This document shows positions 50,617 through 58,555 of a stretch of DNA of 64,000 nucleotides, piece by piece. Numbering within the stretch: the first letter of the stretch is position 1; every line of letters starts with the position of its first letter. Below the pieces are notes generated by a model. That model did not search any database, had not been told where the DNA came from, and was given only the letters and a program-made list of their open reading frames with translations. The DNA lies in contig JBKECP010000043.1 in NCBI GenBank assembly GCA_047974765.1, positions 132,610-196,609 on the forward strand, in the 5' to 3' direction. A program made the position numbers and the translations under genes. The DNA is from JBKECP01 sp047974765 (lineage in GTDB: Bacteria; Pseudomonadota; Gammaproteobacteria; Pseudomonadales; Halieaceae).

Positions 50617-50733
50617 AACAGCAGGCGCCAGTAAGTGCCGCTCGTAGCACAGGGGCAAGACCATAGATAGAGACACGTAGCACAGATCGCTGATGTTATT
50701 TGTGTTCACCCGACAATCCAGCCAGAGACAATT

Positions 50734-53685
50734 ATGACTTCAAACTCCATGTCCAATCATACCGCTGCCATAAAAGCTCATCCGGGCTTTGAAGCGGTCC
50801 GCCAGGTCAATATCGAGGCACTGAATCTGCAAGTGGAAGAATACCGCCACCGCCAGACAGGTGCTGTGCATTACCACCTGGCCAGTGACAGCCGTGAAAA
50901 TGTCTTTCTTGTGGCTTTGCGCACGGTACCCATGGATTCGACCGGTGTAGCCCATATTCTTGAACACACAGCATTGTGCGGCAGTGAGCGCTACCCGGTG
51001 CGAGATCCCTTTTTCATGATGCTGCGACGCTCACTGAATACCTTTATGAATGCTTTTACCAGCAGCGACTGGACGGCCTACCCCTTTGCCAGCCAGAATC
51101 GCAAAGACTTCGACAATCTGTTGCAGGTATATCTGGATGCCGTCTTTTTTTCCCGTCTGGATGCGCTTGATTTCGCCCAGGAAGGCCATCGGCTTGAATT
51201 TGAAGAAACCACCAACAGCGACAGCGCACTGGTCTACAAAGGTGTCGTTTTCAATGAGATGAAAGGTGCCATGAGTTCTCTTAGCAGTACCCTGTGGCAG
51301 ACACTTTGCGAACAGCTCTTCCCCAGCACAAGCTATCACTACAACAGCGGTGGCGATCCGGAACATATTCCGGATCTCAGCTACGGGCAGCTCAAGCAGT
51401 TTTATAAAAGTCACTACCACCCCAGCAATGCCATTTTTATGACCTTTGGCGATATTGCCGCCGCCGAACACCAGGCGATCTTCGAGGAGCGTGCACTGCA
51501 ACACTTTGAGCGCCAGAATCTGCACATCGAAGTACCTCTGGAGCAACGTCTGAGCGCACCGCTTAGGGTTGTGCGCCCCTATGCCTTTGATGAAAGCGGC
51601 AGTAGTGACCACAAAACCCATATCGTTATCGGTTGGCTGTTGGGCGAGAGCAGCAATCTCATGCAAATGCTTGAAGCCCAGCTACTGGCCAGTGTACTGA
51701 TCGACAACAGCGCCTCACCATTGATGCACGCACTGGAAACCACCGATCTGGGGCAGGCACCCTCACCTCTGTGCGGCCTGGAAGAATCCATGCGCGAGAT
51801 GGTTTTTTGCTGTGGTCTGGAAGGTTCGGATACAAAGCATGTCGATGCACTTGAAACACTTGTATTGAGAGTGATTAGCCAGCTGGCTGATGAAGGCATC
51901 GCCCACGAACGTCTGGAAGCCGTACTGCACCAGCTCGAACTGCACCAGCGGGAGATCAGTGGCGACAGTTTTCCCTACGGCCTGCAACTAATCCTGCAGG
52001 CACTGGGCTGTGCCACCCACTACGCCGACCCGATCGGTGTGCTCGACCTGGAACCGGTCATCGCCCGCCTGCGCAGCAATATTGCCGACCCTGATTACAT
52101 CAAAAATCTGGCGCGTTCACTGCTGCTGGACAACCCTCACCGGGTCACACTCGTTATGCAGCCAGACAAAAATCTGTCCAGCCAGCGCGCACAAAAAGAA
52201 GCCGAGCGCCTGGCCGCGATCAAAGCCAGCATGAGCGAGGCCGACAAGGCACAGGTCATCGAGCACAGTGCACAATTGCACGCGCGTCAGCAACAGGTTG
52301 ACGACCCCACCGTACTACCCCGGGTTGAGCTTGCCGATGTACCCGCCACTCTGCCCGAACTGAACAGTATCAGCACCAGCGAAAACGGTGTCCACCTGAC
52401 CCGCTACGCACAGGGCACCAATGGCCTCGTCTACCAACAGGTTATCTCGGAATTGCCCGGGCTGGATGAAACACAAATGCAGGCTCTGCCCCTGTATACC
52501 AACATCCTCACTGAACTGGGTGTAAAAAATACGTCCTATCTCGCCACCCAGCAACGGCAGGCTGCCAGTGTCGGCTCAATCAGCACGTTTACATCCATGC
52601 GCGGAGACATCGACAACGAGCAGAATGTGCGCGCCTATCTGGTACTGTCATCCAAGGCGCTGGCACGCAATGCCGCCGCCCAAACAACACTGATGCTGGA
52701 CACACTCAGCGCACCCAACTTCAGTGAGCGAAGCCGGATTCAGGAGCTGATCAGCCAGCAGCGGGCGCGACGGGAACAAGCCATCACCGGCAATGGTCAC
52801 GGTCTGGCTATGGCCGCCGCCTGTGCTGGTATGAGTCCACTAGCGCGTCTGAACCATCAACTAAGTGGTATGGAAGGTATTCGTTCTCTGCGCGCGCTTG
52901 ACCAGCGCCTGAAAGAAGCCGACACGCTGGACGACTTTGCCGAAAGTCTCAATACGCTACACCAGAAGTTGATCAGCACACCGCGCCAGTTACTGACTAT
53001 CGCCGATGAGCAACAGGTGGCCACCGTTGCCAGCCAGACACTCACCGCCTGGCAGGAAGGCCCGACAGGTAACAGTGCTGCACACTTTGCTCTGCCGCCG
53101 GTACGCGAGCAAATCCGCCAGATGTGGGTTACCAATACACAGGTAAACTTCTGTGCAAAAGCCTACCCAACCGTTGCCGTGGGCCACCCCGACGCCGCTG
53201 CACTGGTGGTATTGGGCGGGTTTTTACGCAACGGTCATCTCCACCGGGCCATCCGCGAACAGGGCGGCGCCTATGGTGGTGGCGCCACCCAGGACAACAG
53301 TATTGCGGCCTTCCGCTTTTATTCCTACCGCGACCCAAGGCTGGAAGCCACCCTGGCAGATTTTGACACAGCCCTACCCTGGTTACTCGACAACAGGCAC
53401 GATGAGCGCAGCCTGGAAGAGGCTATCCTCGGGGTCATCAGTTCTATGGACAAGCCCAGCTCACCCGCCGGTGAGGCCAAACAGCACTTCCACAACGCTC
53501 TATTTGGGCGCACTCACGATCAACGGGTGGAATTCAGGGAGCGCATTCTGGCCGTATCCATGGATGATCTGCGCCGGGTGGCCGTACATTATCTGCAACC
53601 TGAAACCGCCAGCGTGGCAGTTATTACCAGCGCTTCTCAAGCCGGGGCCAGTACAGCCCTTGGCCTGGAAAGGCTTGAGCTTTGA
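50734..53685 (+). CDS. M16C insulinase-family metalloprotease (presequence protease-like)
   Basis: A 983-residue protein, usual for the M16C group. The inverted zinc motif HILEH lies in GVAHILEHTALCGSERYPVRDPFF, with the third ligand Glu in the GVVFNEMKGA region. FMNAFTSSDWTAYPFASQN, HYHPSNAIFMTFGD and a C-terminal M16 repeat (FLRNGHLHRAIREQGGAYGGG) are typical. It degrades unstructured peptides in a closed chamber, probably in the cytosol since no signal peptide is seen. The M at 50749 is an alternative start. The 117-base leader holds no obvious element. Confidence 0.93.
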   Translation: MTSNSMSNHTAAIKAHPGFEAVRQVNIEALNLQVEEYRHRQTGAVHYHLASDSRENVFLVALRTVPMDSTGVAHILEHTALCGSERYPVRDPFFMMLRRSLNTFMNAFTSSDWTAYPFASQNRKDFDNLLQVYLDAVFFSRLDALDFAQEGHRLEFEETTNSDSALVYKGVVFNEMKGAMSSLSSTLWQTLCEQLFPSTSYHYNSGGDPEHIPDLSYGQLKQFYKSHYHPSNAIFMTFGDIAAAEHQAIFEERALQHFERQNLHIEVPLEQRLSAPLRVVRPYAFDESGSSDHKTHIVIGWLLGESSNLMQMLEAQLLASVLIDNSASPLMHALETTDLGQAPSPLCGLEESMREMVFCCGLEGSDTKHVDALETLVLRVISQLADEGIAHERLEAVLHQLELHQREISGDSFPYGLQLILQALGCATHYADPIGVLDLEPVIARLRSNIADPDYIKNLARSLLLDNPHRVTLVMQPDKNLSSQRAQKEAERLAAIKASMSEADKAQVIEHSAQLHARQQQVDDPTVLPRVELADVPATLPELNSISTSENGVHLTRYAQGTNGLVYQQVISELPGLDETQMQALPLYTNILTELGVKNTSYLATQQRQAASVGSISTFTSMRGDIDNEQNVRAYLVLSSKALARNAAAQTTLMLDTLSAPNFSERSRIQELISQQRARREQAITGNGHGLAMAAACAGMSPLARLNHQLSGMEGIRSLRALDQRLKEADTLDDFAESLNTLHQKLISTPRQLLTIADEQQVATVASQTLTAWQEGPTGNSAAHFALPPVREQIRQMWVTNTQVNFCAKAYPTVAVGHPDAAALVVLGGFLRNGHLHRAIREQGGAYGGGATQDNSIAAFRFYSYRDPRLEATLADFDTALPWLLDNRHDERSLEEAILGVISSMDKPSSPAGEAKQHFHNALFGRTHDQRVEFRERILAVSMDDLRRVAVHYLQPETASVAVITSASQAGASTALGLERLEL

Positions 53686-53771
53686 ACCCGTCCTGAATAT
53701 TTGACAGGTGTTTGCAAACAGCTGTGTCAGGTTTTCACCAGCCACGGCCGCCATTACCGGCCAATATCAAT

Positions 53772-53936
53772 TCGGTAAGCTTTTAGCCGAATGAATAAGC
53801 GACACATGGATGTGCCGCCACAGGCTGCAAGCCTGGGCGAGTCCTGCGAAAATCAAGAGATTTCACACATTCTGCTGATTTTCAGGGACGACCATCAAAT
53901 AGTGAGAGATTCATCTATTTGATTGCCAGGTTAATA
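53772..53936 (+). repeat. Hairpin-ended dispersed repeat, type B copy 1
   Basis: An element of about 165 bases, related to 60977-61150. The shared left end is TCGG(T/C)AAGC(T/A)TTTAGCCG, then ACATGGAT..GCCGCCAC. The right end has an inverted repeat ATCAAATAG / CTATTTGAT followed by TGCCAGGTTAAT. The right end is the same as the outer end of type A elements (inverted), so A and B share one terminus. It ends 16 bases before the start codon of the alpha/beta hydrolase gene and so lies in its leader. Confidence 0.75.
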
Positions 53937-53952
53937 ATAATGAGAAAATTTT

Positions 53953-54921
53953 ATGGTACGCATCCAAACCGCAACAGATATCGAGCTGGAAGTCAGCATT
54001 ACCGGCAAACCCGGTGCACCAGTTATTGTTTTACTGCACGGTTTTCCGGAGACAGCCTATTCCTGGCGTCACCAGATAGCACCACTTGTCGCAGCAGGCT
54101 ACCGTGTGCTTGTGCCCAACCAGCGCGGCTATGGTGCATCATCCGTACCGGGCGATGTCACAGCCTATGCAGCACGGCATCTGACAGCCGATATTGCCGC
54201 TCTGCTCGACAGCCTTGATGTTGAACAGGCGGATATTGTCGGCCATGACTGGGGGGCGCTGGTGGCATGGCACATGGGCTATTTTTTCCCCCAGCGCTGT
54301 CGTTCTATTATTGCCGCCAGCGTACCTTTTGCCGTTCCCGGTGGACCACCTGCCGAGCGTTTTGCCCTATCCCATGGCGATCGTTTTTTCTACATTAATT
54401 ATTTTCAAACACCGGGCCTTGCCGAAAAGGAACTGGAGGCGGACCCTGAGCGTTTTTTGCGCGCCATCTGGTGGGCCACCTCAGCCGCTGCGGGCGGGTA
54501 TTCCACTCTCTCCTCAAAATTGGCTGCCCAGGGTACAACAGCCTGTGAAGCATTTGAAACAGCCGTAGGCGGACGACGCCCCGACCTGCCCACATGGCTC
54601 AATGACAGTGATCTCCAGCACTATCTCAAGCAGTTTCAACACAGTGGCTTTTTCGGTCCGGTGAGCTGGTATCGCAATTTTGATCGCAACTATTTTGACA
54701 CCTGTGATCTGACACTTGACTGCTTTAGCATGCCGACCGCTTTCATTGCGGGCTCTCTTGACCCGGTTATTGCCGATCACCGCTTTGTCAATAACCAAAA
54801 CAAATTGCTACCCAATTTTAAAGGCAGCACGCTACTGGCAGGAGTCGGCCACTGGGTACAACAGGAAGCACCTGATAATTTTAATCGTTGCCTGCTAAAA
54901 ACACTGATCAGTCTGCGTTAA
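53953..54921 (+). CDS. Alpha/beta hydrolase, epoxide hydrolase-like
   Basis: A 322-residue protein with the alpha/beta-hydrolase pattern: LLHGFPETAYSWRHQIAPL with the HGxP oxyanion motif, VLVPNQRGYGASS, the nucleophile Asp in IVGHDWGALVAWHMG, a Tyr-containing cap (FFYINYFQTPG), AGSLDPV, and the catalytic His in VGHWVQQEAP. Asp as nucleophile with a cap Tyr indicates epoxide hydrolase or dehalogenase-like chemistry. Substrate unknown. A dispersed repeat ends 16 bases upstream of the start. Confidence 0.88.
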   Translation: MVRIQTATDIELEVSITGKPGAPVIVLLHGFPETAYSWRHQIAPLVAAGYRVLVPNQRGYGASSVPGDVTAYAARHLTADIAALLDSLDVEQADIVGHDWGALVAWHMGYFFPQRCRSIIAASVPFAVPGGPPAERFALSHGDRFFYINYFQTPGLAEKELEADPERFLRAIWWATSAAAGGYSTLSSKLAAQGTTACEAFETAVGGRRPDLPTWLNDSDLQHYLKQFQHSGFFGPVSWYRNFDRNYFDTCDLTLDCFSMPTAFIAGSLDPVIADHRFVNNQNKLLPNFKGSTLLAGVGHWVQQEAPDNFNRCLLKTLISLR

Positions 54922-55009
54922 ACAACAGCTTTTTTGCCCGGTTTTCAGTGAACCAATAAAAAAGGGTGGTCACAGCCACTCTCAATGCTTACAGGGGTAT
55001 TAATCCGGC

Positions 55010-55170
55010 TACATAGGTTGTCGGGCTAATAGCGGCACGCAAATATGCCATCATTGCCAAAGCCGATTGTAAATCCCGTAGAATCAATGGATTTCGCAAA
55101 TTCCACCCATTTTACAGGGCGACAATCAAGGTATCCGGGAGGAGTACCTTGATTGTCAGCTTAACAATAC
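55010..55170 (+). repeat. Hairpin-ended dispersed repeat, type B copy 3 (diverged)
   Basis: This element shares the block GGATTTCGCAAATTCCACCCATTT...CAGGGCGACAATCAA with 60977-61150 (GGATTTTGCAAATTCCGCCGATTT...CAGGCGACAATCAAA). Its right end has a perfect 13-pair stem: GACAATCAAGGTA at 55121-55133 and TACCTTGATTGTC at 55145-55157. AGCTTAACAATA follows. A TTGTCGGGCTAA motif like the type A terminus occurs near the left end (about 55019). It lies directly beyond the cpxP 3' end, where the strong hairpin may also terminate or protect cpxP mRNA. Confidence 0.7.
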
Positions 55171-55177
55171 TGTTATA

Positions 55178-55690
55178 TCAGTCGTGACGGCGCTCATGCT
55201 TCGGATGTCTGCTGTCACATTTGTCATCTTTAGCACCTTTGCCATCACGGTGCCTATCACCACGATCACCACGTTTTTCATCGTGTTGCCGGGTCCATTT
55301 ATCCATTTCAGCCTGCTGCTCTTCAGTCAGCACAGCACGGACGGCATTTTGGGTTTCAGCCATGCGATAGGTCATACGGGCGGTAATATCACCGATTTCA
55401 TCCGTTTTTGCTTTGGTTGCAGCAGCATCAAAGGCTTTCGCATCACGCAATTCATCTTTGAGTTCAATAATACGCTTGTGGTCACTTTCACCGGCTTCGT
55501 GGCTTTTTTCAAAAATTGCTTTTATCTGCAGCTGTTGCTCATCATTAAGTTCCAGTTTTTTGGCCATATGCCCGACCCTGTCGCCGTGATCACGAGGCGG
55601 ACCTTCCGGTTCGGCCTGGCTGAATGCAGGAATCAACAGGCTGGCACTGAGACCGGCAATGGCGAGCTTGCTTACAAAACGTTTTTTCAT
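55178..55690 (-). CDS. CpxP/Spy-like periplasmic chaperone (LTxxQ family)
   Basis: A 170-residue protein with a signal peptide (KLAIAGLSASLLIPAFSQA then EP), then helical regions with ELNDEQQLQIKAIFEKSHEAG and the LTxxQ signature LTEEQQAEMDKW. The C-terminus is a His/Asp/Lys/Arg-rich tail (about residues 138-170). Such proteins bind unfolded envelope proteins and, for CpxP, inhibit the CpxA sensor. The gene is divergent from cpxRA, with a Cpx-box-like site in the intergenic region, which favours the CpxP role. The charged tail could bind metal. Confidence 0.85.
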   Translation of the reverse strand: MKKRFVSKLAIAGLSASLLIPAFSQAEPEGPPRDHGDRVGHMAKKLELNDEQQLQIKAIFEKSHEAGESDHKRIIELKDELRDAKAFDAAATKAKTDEIGDITARMTYRMAETQNAVRAVLTEEQQAEMDKWTRQHDEKRGDRGDRHRDGKGAKDDKCDSRHPKHERRHD

Positions 55691-55787
55691 TTGGGTTCTC
55701 CTTGGGACCAGGTTTCTTGTCCCGCTGTTGTCATCAGGACATGGAGCCAGTGTAGGCAGAAGCCAGGTTAATCTCTGCCCACACCAG

Positions 55788-55802
55788 GTAAAGAAGTGTT
55801 AA
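55788..55802. promoter_or_regulatory. CpxR-box-like direct repeat
   Basis: GTAAA-GAAGT-GTTAA lies in the 206-base region between divergent cpxP and cpxR. It matches the CpxR consensus (GTAAA, five bases, GTAAA) with one substitution, and is well placed for autoregulation and cpxP control. Confidence 0.55.
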
Positions 55803-55896
55803 GAAAGGCTGCCGGGGGTTAAGTCGCGTGACATAAGCCCCGGCTTTGACCACAATCTTCCTTATATGACAAAAGCTAACAGGCGCTGACAACGGC

Positions 55897-56595
55897 ATGA
55901 ATATAGAAATACTGCTGATTGATGATGATGTCGAACTGTGCGAACTATTGAGTGAATTTCTTGCTCTGGAAGGCTTTAAAACCCATGCGTTGCACAATGG
56001 TGAAGCCGCACTGACACACTGTCGGGAGCACAGCTATGACGTTATCGTACTGGACATCATGCTGCCAGGCATGCTGGGGCTGGACGTTCTGCGGGGGCTG
56101 CGTACATTTAGCCGCACCCCCGTTCTTATGCTGACAGCTCGCGGCGAAGACACCGATCGTATTCTTGGTCTTGAGTTGGGCGCAGATGACTATCTGCCCA
56201 AGCCCTGTAATCCCCGCGAACTGGCCGCCCGCCTGCGCGCTATTTTGCGCCGCACCCGGCCAGAAAAAGAAACGAGTACCGAATTACAGGCGGGCAAACT
56301 CTGGCTCAGCAGTATTCAGCGCCAGGCAAGTTATGACACTCAGCCACTGAACCTCACCAGTGCCGAGTTCAATGTACTGCAAAGCCTTATTACCCGGGCC
56401 GGTCAGGTCGTTGATAAAGAAACACTCTGCCAGGAAGCCCTCGGCCGCCCTCTTTCAGCCTATGATCGCAGTGTTGATGTGCATGTCAGCAAATTGCGCC
56501 GTAAACTGGCCGATCTGGGTGGCGATCAGCTCATTCTCAGTGTGCGTGGCGCAGGTTATCAGTTTGCCGCCCAGACACCCCAGAGTATCTCCTGA
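55897..56595 (+). CDS. cpxR: CpxR-like OmpR-family response regulator
   Basis: A 232-residue response regulator. The receiver has ILLIDDDVELCELL, the phospho-acceptor Asp in VIVLDIMLPGM (about residue 52), ARGEDTDRILGLELGADDYLPKP with the conserved Lys, then a winged-helix domain (NLTSAEFNVLQSLITRAGQVVDKETLCQE; SVDVHVSKLRRKL; VRGAGYQF). It should control envelope-stress genes, including the divergent cpxP. Its stop overlaps the cpxA start by one base. Confidence 0.92.
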   Translation: MNIEILLIDDDVELCELLSEFLALEGFKTHALHNGEAALTHCREHSYDVIVLDIMLPGMLGLDVLRGLRTFSRTPVLMLTARGEDTDRILGLELGADDYLPKPCNPRELAARLRAILRRTRPEKETSTELQAGKLWLSSIQRQASYDTQPLNLTSAEFNVLQSLITRAGQVVDKETLCQEALGRPLSAYDRSVDVHVSKLRRKLADLGGDQLILSVRGAGYQFAAQTPQSIS

Positions 56596-57959
56596 TGCTG
56601 CGCAACAACCTTACTATCAAGCTTTTCATTGCTTTTTGGATGATTACCACCGGCATTCTTGGCAGTTGGTTACTGGCTGCACGTTATTTTGATTCCATTC
56701 CCGGAGATCTGATTGAAATTGAACAGCCAGGACCACCACCGCGCTTTATTCTGCGCCTCATTTATCAGTTACAGACTGTCTCAGATAAAGAACTGAGGGA
56801 ATTGATCCGGGAACAGCGGCGACGGCACAACATCAATATTTATCTGCTCAACGATAAAGGCCGCGATCTGTTGGGGCGCAAGGTACCGGAATTTGCTCAA
56901 AAGGTAGCTGCCCAACTAAGCCCTGAACAACCGCGCGTTTTTCTGAAACAGGAGCGACAGCCACCTGTTACTGCCTACGCCATTTATCGCCAGCAACAAG
57001 GCCATTTGCGGGCCGTATTAACCCCCGACACCCGTCATCAGCATTCCTTGATGCGTGCGCTGGGTGACCGTTTATGGCTGCGCATACTGCTGGCGGTACT
57101 GATCAGTGGCTTACTCTGTTATATGTTGTCACGGCTGATGACACGACGCCTGGATCACCTGCGTGATACGGTGCGTGAACTGGCTGGCGGTAATCTTGAC
57201 GCCCGCACGCCCGTGCGAGCCAGCGGCGGTGATGAAACCGATGAGTTGGCACGTGCTTTCAACACCATGGCAGAGCAGCTACAGCGCAGAATCATCGCTC
57301 AGAGGCGCCTGCTCAGTGATGTTTCCCACGAGCTGCGCTCACCACTGGCACGCATGAAACTGTCATTGGCACTGGCTCAGCAACGCCCCGGGCAATGCGA
57401 CACCCAACTTCAACGACTAGAGCGGGAAACAAGTCGGCTGGATGAGCTGATCGGTCAGTTATTGAGCTCACAAGCCAATCACCAACAGATGGATGAGCAT
57501 ATTGACCTTGCTATTTTACTGCGCGAAATATGTTCTGATGCTGATTTTGAAGCTCGCGCCCACGACAAGCAGGTGGGCCTGCAATGCAAAACAGACCAGG
57601 CTCTGGTGACAACCCGCGGTGATTTACTGCAAAAGACCTTTGAAAATATTCTGCGCAACGCTGTCCACTACACACCGGCCGGTACGCGGGTAGAAGTCTG
57701 CCTGGGCAAGGGTGAATCACATTATGAGGTACAGGTCTGTGATGCTGGCCCCGGTGTTCCAGAAGATGATCTGGAGAGTATATTCGATGCTTTCTATCGG
57801 GTTGATACTGCCCGGGCAAGGGAAACCGGCGGTTATGGTTTGGGGCTATCGATTGCCCGTCGGGCCGTGGAACAGCACGGCGGTACCATCAGAGCTCGCA
57901 ATAATCGAGAAACAGGCCTGTGCATGACCGTGAGCCTGCCAATCAGTGATGATATGTAA
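56595..57959 (+). CDS. cpxA: CpxA-like sensor histidine kinase
   Basis: A 454-residue kinase: transmembrane helix 1 (about 8-28), a periplasmic domain of about 125 residues, helix 2 (ILLAVLISGLLCYMLS), then HAMP with MTRRLDHLRDTVRELAGGNLDARTPV. The HisKA domain has the phosphorylated His in LLSDVSHELRSPLARMKL. The ATPase domain has NILRNAVHYTP, DAGPGVPEDDLESIFDAFYR and GGYGLGLSIARR. It overlaps cpxR by one base (TGATG) and is the usual CpxA partner in envelope-stress signalling. Confidence 0.92.
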   Translation: MLRNNLTIKLFIAFWMITTGILGSWLLAARYFDSIPGDLIEIEQPGPPPRFILRLIYQLQTVSDKELRELIREQRRRHNINIYLLNDKGRDLLGRKVPEFAQKVAAQLSPEQPRVFLKQERQPPVTAYAIYRQQQGHLRAVLTPDTRHQHSLMRALGDRLWLRILLAVLISGLLCYMLSRLMTRRLDHLRDTVRELAGGNLDARTPVRASGGDETDELARAFNTMAEQLQRRIIAQRRLLSDVSHELRSPLARMKLSLALAQQRPGQCDTQLQRLERETSRLDELIGQLLSSQANHQQMDEHIDLAILLREICSDADFEARAHDKQVGLQCKTDQALVTTRGDLLQKTFENILRNAVHYTPAGTRVEVCLGKGESHYEVQVCDAGPGVPEDDLESIFDAFYRVDTARARETGGYGLGLSIARRAVEQHGGTIRARNNRETGLCMTVSLPISDDM

Positions 57960-58232
57960 ACATTGCAACAACTATAATCCTAGAATCCGCAGTTGAGCAC
58001 TTATTTTGTCGTTGAAAATCGCATAAGCACTGGACTTTTTGTCTTTGGTCACATTCACCTTGCGGGTGAGCGCGCTACGCACCCACTGGCACTGCACTCG
58101 ATACGTCAGGCGGTTGCTCCGCCTTGCGGGCAATCAGCCCGCAGCATAGTCGCGTATTGTCTGACACACCAATTACAGCACCATTGGGCACGTCCAACTG
58201 CGGGTTCCAGAGTAATCAGCGACTATTACATG
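57960..58232. other. Intergenic region after cpxA with two GC-rich hairpins
   Basis: No supportable gene lies here. Two adjacent dyads occur: GGCGG-TTGCT-CCGCC (58109-58123) and TGCGGGC-AATCA-GCCCGCA (58125-58143). A CACCTTGCGGGTG dyad is nearby. The frame 57993-58466 crosses these hairpins, the terminators and a dispersed repeat and looks non-coding. Confidence 0.45.
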
Positions 58233-58256
58233 ACTGCTGCAATGGCAGTTTTTTTT
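58233..58256 (+). terminator. Intrinsic terminator, plus strand (cpxRA side)
   Basis: ACTGC (58233-58237) pairs with GCAGT (58245-58249), followed by eight T (58249-58256). It is a short but standard terminator shape, about 275 bases after the cpxA stop, and the only strong plus-strand candidate there. Confidence 0.55.
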
Positions 58257-58261
58257 CATGC

Positions 58262-58296
58262 AAAAAAAAGCGGACGCCCAAGGGAGAGGCGTCCGC
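58262..58296 (-). terminator. Strong intrinsic terminator, minus strand
   Basis: On the minus strand a nine-pair GC stem (GCGGACGCC / GGCGTCCGC at 58270-58278 and 58288-58296, nine-base loop) is followed by eight T (A-tract 58262-58269). It could end the SLC13 transcript, 240 bases beyond that stop, or a small RNA starting near 58346. Confidence 0.88.
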
Positions 58297-58346
58297 CAAT
58301 GCTGCCGCAATCCCGACATCCGGTAAGCTGCCGGGGGTCTGCAGGA
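58262..58346 (-). ncRNA. Candidate small RNA with Fur-box-like promoter
   Basis: On the minus strand, TTGTTT (58377-58382) and TACTAA (58353-58358) are 18 bases apart and overlap TGAGAACCATT (58361-58371), which resembles part of a Fur box (TGAGAATCATT). About seven bases on, a region of about 85 bases with CCCCCGGCAGC and a strong terminator would form a compact RNA, the layout of iron-responsive RyhB/PrrF-type sRNAs. There is no reading frame. This is a prediction from promoter plus terminator only; no homology to a known sRNA is claimed. Confidence 0.3.
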
Positions 58347-58436
58347 CTTAAGTTAGTACAAATGGTTCTCAGATGCAAACAATTCTTATTTTTATTTTGG
58401 GTTTTTAACTGCCAGCCCCAAATTCAGCCTGATCAG

Positions 58437-58555
58437 CCCATTGGCGTATCCAATGTAAGCCCTTGACTGGCGAGTAAAAATTATACTTTTTCGCGGTCAG
58501 GAAAGGGCGTCAATTAAATAGATCAATGAGATCTACTTAATTGCCAGGCTGATAA
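58437..58555 (-). repeat. Hairpin-ended dispersed repeat, type A copy 3 (truncated, inverted)
   Basis: Read on the minus strand it matches the left two thirds of 44251-44420: GCCTGGCAATTAAGTAGATC, the stem CAATTAAATAGATC / GATCTACTTAATTG around AATGA, CGCCCTTTCCTGACCGCG, and GGGCTTACATTGGATACGCC ending in AATGGG. Similarity then stops, so the palindromic far end is missing. It overlaps the 3' end of the SLC13 gene and supplies its last codons and TAA stop (58537-58539). Confidence 0.8.

Noticed and set aside
57993..58466. 157-codon plus-strand frame after cpxA
   Set aside because: It runs through GC-rich hairpins, two opposing terminators, the candidate sRNA and part of a dispersed repeat; composition is not protein-like.
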